Shown here in pieces: positions 17,835 to 21,497 of a stretch of DNA of 21,497 nucleotides. Numbering within the stretch: position 1 is the first letter of the stretch; the number at the start of each line of letters is the position of its first letter. A program made the translations under genes and the position numbers. Source of the DNA: Terfezia claveryi (Eukaryota; Ascomycota; Pezizomycetes; Pezizales; Pezizaceae); the NCBI GenBank assembly GCA_015179025.1, contig WHUX01000514.1:1-21497 (forward strand), in the 5' to 3' direction. The notes below the pieces were generated by a model. That model was not told the origin of the DNA and made no database searches. It worked only from the letters and a program-made list of their open reading frames with translations.

Positions 17835-18730
17835 TTAAAGCAGATCACCCTTTGGCCAAATAGATGCCCGTTCGTTTTCAGCATCTCTCTGAAGCATGAT
17901 TTCGATTGGGGTCTTTCCTTTTAAGGTTTTATGGGGGATTCTGTTTTTGGTATATGCCGCCCAGCTTGAAGCTTTATCCCATAATCCTTTTGGTAGGCCG
18001 GATCCGATTAAGGCGGTTCGGCTCATAGTTAGGATAGTTCGATTTGCTCGCTCAATAGCATTTGTTTCACTATGCTTGGTGACAGTCTCTTTTGAGATTT
18101 TACCTCTTTGCTTCAGCTCATTTTCGAAATTCTCCACCCCAGTTGGCTTGGATTTGGCTGACTCGTAGGTTCATGGCTGCTTCCAGTTTATTGATTATAT
18201 CGAGAAGGAGGTTATACCTCTTTGCTTCAGTTCTTCTTGAACCTCGTTATTTCGGAATTCTCCAAGCCAGTTGGCTTGAATTTTGCTGACTCGTAGGTTG
18301 GCGGCTGCTTCCATTTTATTGATAATCTCAATTAGAGCTTTGCTTGTATTACAATTTTTCCTGAGGGGTTGGACCAGTATAGTCGCCTACTATTACCAGC
18401 AGGAATCGGTATTGTTTACTAGGAGTAATAGGATCAATTGGTCCAACCAGGTCTGCATGAATTCGATTCAGAATTCGATTCAAAATTCGGTTTGTTCTGA
18501 TTTGTAGTTCTTGGGGTTGCTTGGGTGCCGCTAGTTTCGTAGCCTTCCCTTGTTCGCAAACCTTGCATTGAATCTTCTCTTTTCCAGCTTCCTTTGGGTA
18601 TTCAGGTAGAGTTTGTAGGGCATTGTATGAATATGCCCATACCTTTCATGAAGTTCTCTTGCCTTTCTTTCCCTATAATGGTTCCCAGATTAGTTCATTC
18701 TTTTTGATCCCAGCTATCTTCCAATCTTCA
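17835..18730 (-). pseudogene. Copia integrase
   Basis: The zinc-binding domain ends with KIQCKVCEQGKATK (about 18545-18590). HADLVGPIDPITPSKQYRFL (18405-18465) carries the first catalytic Asp. WGGEFRK (about 18120-18150) replaces the usual D-x-G-x-E-F, losing the second Asp. SETNAIERANRTI (18030-18080) holds the catalytic Glu, and GLPKGLWDKASSWAAYTKNR (17935-18000) is the typical integrase C-core. A 13-bp triplication before HADLVGP (about 18460-18490) encodes repeated ILNR. A tandem duplication affects 18103-18336. Confidence 0.8.
18103..18336 (-). repeat. ~115-bp tandem duplication within integrase
   Basis: Units starting cctctttgcttcag at 18103 and 18217 are similar for about 115 bp, including ccagttggctt and gctgactcgtaggtt. 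They differ by point changes and a ~12-bp indel, so the duplication is not recent. It disrupts the spacing between catalytic residues. Confidence 0.75.
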
Positions 18731-18750
18731 ATAGCATTGTCGGGTTTTAT

Positions 18751-19188
18751 TTAAGACCCATCAATATCTCGGTCTATCTTGTAGAGTACTTTCCGCCCTG
18801 TCTTTAGCTCCACTTTTCCCTTTTTCTTGCCTTGCATGGTGAAATCTTCTGGCATTCGTAGACCACTTATGATATTGCTATATGTAGCGTTATATAAGCA
18901 TTGTTCATGACGGATGTTTCGACCATTTTGTCGGAAGATAAGAGTTCCCATAATTTGGCAGGTGGATTCTGATTGAACATGAGCTGCTACCTTAAGCCTA
19001 AGGCTGTGCTTGATATCAATAAGTCGATCGTACTCATTTGGTGTATGGTGGGTGGCATCGGTATCATATTCATAGTGTCCTTCACGGCCTACTTTTGTTT
19101 TCCCAATTTTAATCGCTTCTTTTTTCTCGCTTTTTTGTAAAGCACTCGGATTCCGTGTGATTTCGTCCTTTCCATCCTTTGGATACAA
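18751..19188 (-). pseudogene. Copia protease, active-site glycine lost
   Basis: The 145-codon frame includes YDTDATHHTPN (about 19045-19075), where Copia proteases have D-(S/T)-G-A-T-H-H. Gly is replaced by Asp (GAT), consistent with a single G-to-A transition. Downstream NIISGLRM (18860-18880) is the usual flap-side segment and KVLYKIDRD the start of the gag-pre-integrase region. The aspartic protease would cut the polyprotein; here it is predicted inactive. Confidence 0.75.
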
Positions 19189-19199
19189 TGATCACATCG

Positions 19200-19870
19200 C
19201 TTTCCGTTATCCTTCTTCACCTCCATCTTAAATACCACTGGATTTTCCTTTGACCCTTCTGCTTCTTCTGCCTTTTTCCTTCCCTTCTGCCTTCATAAAG
19301 TCCCATTTTTTCTCGAATTCTTCAATGTGCTCTTCTATTGTATATGAGCAATCATCATAGTTGAGCTTAATGATACTGGCTAGTAGGACTCCCAGGCCGG
19401 TGACTCTTTTCCCTTCGTAGTGCACTTTCAAGTTTTTGTATACTTGGTGCACATCTTTAGTAATGCCGATTTTGGATAGAGCACTGGGTTCGCAGTTTTT
19501 CCGCATTGTAAGGACTACAAAATAATTTGCCTTTTTCCACTCATGTTCTGTAGCAATAAATATCGAGCTGCTTTTCCTGTATCACTTTGAAGACCCCGTT
19601 GTAATAGAGGCACTGGCTGATTGGGCAGTGGTGCATTCTCCATTTAGCATAATTGCTTTGTCCAGTGAGGTTTGGCTCAATTTTTGGAATTGGTCTGCAG
19701 ATTCTCTAGGCATGGTGGAGGTTTGCGGTGTCCTAGGTCGAGTCGGTGCTGCGGGGCGAGTGTCTGGTGGTGGCGGAGGTTCTGTGGCTTCTAGCTTGGG
19801 TTTGGATTCGGATTCGATTCTGACTCGGGCTCTGGTTCTTGAGACTCGGGCTCTGGTTCTCTGGAACTGA
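19200..19870 (-). pseudogene. Copia gag
   Basis: The upstream part is Ser/Pro/Gln-rich with NQSPSLKNQSPSQN. The core KIGITKDVHQVYKNLKVHYEG and YDDCSYTIEEHIEEFEKKWDFM (19310-19460) is the UBN2-type gag helical core. Near 19195-19215 a C-D-H-C pair is what remains of the zinc knuckle. Its frame is broken between 19228 and 19188. Gag would form the particle around element RNA. Confidence 0.7.
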
Positions 19871-20190
19871 TCCTTTTAGCCCCCAAGATGCAATCACATC
19901 GGCATTCAACCTAGCTACCTCATCAGACCTCCCCTCTCTCAGCTTTGGCAATAGCGATAAACAGACCCCCAGCAGCCTTACATCTCTCATTTTATATGAG
20001 CCTTCGAACGAAGGTTCAGCTCTTTTAGGTGGCTGGGCAGCTAAGATTGCAGGATTACTAGACGAAGGCTGGAGAGTTTGCTATACAGACGGCACCGGAA
20101 GATCAGGCCACAGTGCATGTGCCTTTGTCTCAGAAGATAGGAGGGAAAACGTAGATCTAGAAGGATATGGATATTTAGGAATGGAGGCCA
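19871..20190 (+). pseudogene. LINE RNase H fragment, plus strand
   Basis: Within an open frame, LSFGNSDKQ, GWAAKIAGLLDEGWRVCYTD, GTGRSGHSACAF and GYGYLGMEATVS (19930-20190) match the RNase HI start of the LINE at 14723-16372 (SLSFGNANPP, EGGWTLCYTDGTGRGG, YLGTESTVAD). The catalytic Asp is in YTDGTG. The fragment begins where Copia gag ends and stops abruptly at 20190, with no 3' UTR. It is in the opposite orientation to the other large LINE copies, so it may be left by recombination. Confidence 0.7.
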
Positions 20191-20194
20191 CGGT

Positions 20195-20424
20195 CTCGGT
20201 ACGCCTGGGCACGAGCCGAGCCGGCTCGAGCCCGATGATCCTTCGGGCCGCCAAAACCCGCAGATATCCAGGTGTGGGAGCAAGGGTAATATCGCTGAAT
20301 ATAGTGGCTTCCCCCCATCCGATGCTTCACCCGAAACTATACGTGAATCTTGTAGTTCTTCATACCGACCGGCAAGTGAATTGATAAAATCTTGCACTGC
20401 GGGGGTAGGGCGTGATATCGACAT
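20195..20424 (-). other. unrecognised open frame, doubtful
   Basis: The minus frame starting at Met 20424 reads AVQDFINSLAGRYEELQDSR and PLYSAILPLLPHLDICGFW before passing into the LINE fragment on the other strand. The sequence from about 20195 to 20270 is GC-rich with the palindromic gagccgagccggctcgagc. It could be the broken start of another element's protein; I cannot assign it. From 20425 to 20590 I see only AT-rich sequence. Confidence 0.25.
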
Positions 20425-20589
20425 TGCAGAAAATATATTGAATTACGGCGATTCAATAACTATATATATTCCCGCAGACTACTTATCCGAAAATCAGTAG
20501 AAGATGATCCAGGTATACTACATAGAATATGACAAATGAGGTGCGGGAGGGGAGCGGAATATTAATATAGCTAATATTTATTCTAGGAT

Positions 20590-21497
20590 ATCATGTCATC
20601 TACTGTACACATTGTCATCGGTCTCCATGGAGAGTGTGTTCAAATTTTACAACAAGTAGTACATAATTGCGACATTTGCGCAAGCATCACCCATGCCTTC
20701 CAACAACCCAAGCTGAAGAAGATGCCAAATTACGTGAGTTAGATTCTTCTCGCTCTAGTGCTACTGTTGGAACGACACCATTTGTACTTGCTACAGCTGC
20801 AGCACAAGGACCAAGCCGTGGAGGATTATCACAATTCGATAATAAGGTATTTGTTTCCAATGGATTATATAGAATATATGCTAAGATTTATATAGGTATT
20901 TCAAGCGTATCTAGCAGCATTTATTATTAGTTCTAATTCACCACTCACACTTGTTGAAAATTCGAATTTCCAGAGATTGCTACAATATTGTAATAGCAAA
21001 GTTCGCATGATTTTGAGGCGTACTTTAGTTCGTGAGATACAAGCTTTATATACCACTCTATTTCAGCAAGTTTTGAAACGTCTTCAAGACCATTGTGAAG
21101 AAGATGGAAAAATAAGTTTTACTTTAGATGCTTAGTCTTTTTCAACTCAGATTCCTTTTCTTGGTATTACTGGTCATTATATAGAAGGTAGGAATTGGGA
21201 ATATCGTTCAATATTATTGGGCTTTGAGAGATTACGTAGTTCACATACAGCAAATTCATTAAGTCGTGTATCTCTTTCTGTTTTCCAGCGCTTTCAGTTA
21301 ACTAAGCATATACGAGCTGTTACTACTGACAATGCATCTACTAATACTAAGATGTTGCAGCTTCTGGAGAAGTCTTTACCTGGTTTCAAAGCGAAGGATC
21401 ATCATATTCGTTGTATGGCTCATATTATTAATCTTGCAGTTCAAGAGCTATTATCTCATTTACGAATTACCCCAGATAAGCAGACTCTAATGATAAT
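20590..21497 (+). pseudogene. hAT transposase with BED zinc finger, runs off window
   Basis: A BED-type finger is visible at about 20600-20692 (YCTHCHRSPWR, then LRHLRKHHP) with an in-frame TAA just before LRHL, at 20664-20666. After a predicted 49-nt intron (20847-20895) the frame continues FQAYLAALII, ISFTLDA-stop-SFSTQIP (TAG at about 21134, where Trp is expected), FLGITGHYIEGRNW, RAVTTDNASTN (catalytic Asp) and HHIRCMAHIINLAVQ (the conserved C-x2-H segment). The dimerisation domain and last catalytic Glu would lie beyond 21497. hAT transposases cut and paste DNA with 8-bp target duplications. The two stops make this copy inactive, though the rest of the frame is clean, so it is young. Confidence 0.85.
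20847..20895 (+). other. predicted 49-nt intron in the hAT gene
   Basis: GTATTTGT at 20847 and TTTATATAG ending at 20895 are plausible fungal splice sites, with GCTAAGA about 15 nt upstream of the acceptor as a branch-point candidate. Removal joins SQFDNK to VFQAYLAA in frame; unspliced, the frame closes at 20930 with a low-complexity tail. Confidence 0.6.

Larger units (their letters stand above)
16386..19870 (-). mobile_element. Ty1/Copia retrotransposon, truncated at both ends
   Basis: On minus the order is gag, protease, integrase, reverse transcriptase, the Copia (not Gypsy) order. The 3' side stops at YQSIIGGLLYLSR (about 16400-16435), before RNase H; directly beyond it lies the LINE target site. 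The 5' side stops near 19870, where a plus-strand LINE fragment begins. No LTR pair was found. Many stops and frameshifts are present, along with a 53-bp LINE insertion (17547-17599) and short internal duplications. Confidence 0.8.

Noticed and set aside
1..21497. tRNA genes
   Set aside because: I saw no B-box with a matching A-box and cloverleaf on either strand by eye.

Overview
The window looks like a repeat-rich, gene-poor stretch of a filamentous ascomycete (Pezizomycotina) nuclear genome. The reasons are a Tad1-type LINE family with a C-terminal RNase H domain, Helitron, Ty1/Copia and hAT relics, a predicted 49-nt intron in the hAT gene, and many transition-type stop codons in the transposon frames that fit repeat-induced point mutation. 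I cannot name the species. Only two loci look like ordinary host genes: a coiled-coil protein (665-1702, start unresolved) and an unrecognised gene at 12636-13609 whose C-terminus resembles a ubiquitin fold.

Layout. 1-2220: the coiled-coil gene and its flanks. 2221-3340: the 3' end of a LINE on the minus strand, with a plus-strand LINE tail lodged inside it. 3822-5536: a broken Helitron (zinc motifs and Helitron-like N domain, no HUH or helicase part). 6160-8141: a plus-strand KRBA2-like integrase with a proline-rich minisatellite and a Cys-rich tail, and no reverse transcriptase. 8356-9349: a short element with perfect 20-bp terminal inverted repeats (TG...CA) and a 4-bp target duplication, carrying a minus-strand piece of the same integrase family. 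9447-12451: a 3.0-kb LINE derivative with a 14-bp target site duplication. It has ORF1 remnants and the family 3' tail but no recognisable ORF2; instead it holds about 1.4 kb of noncoding sequence with hairpins. 12636-13609: the host-like gene, flanked by a diverged inverted repeat. 14345-14692 and 14723-16372: two LINE insertions (14- and 13-bp duplications) that landed 3 bp apart at the edge of a Copia element. 16386-19870: the Copia element on the minus strand, truncated at both ends and with a 53-bp LINE micro-insertion. 19871-20190: a plus-strand RNase H fragment of the LINE family. 20590-end: a hAT transposase running off the window.

No metabolic or defence operon is visible. The common thread is one LINE family (3' end: GAATAAGAGTAACAAGTATTT then poly-A) that inserted repeatedly, with duplications clear enough to define element ends by eye. 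The most unusual items are the small TG...CA element with an integrase fragment and the ORF2-less 3-kb LINE derivative with an unexplained middle.
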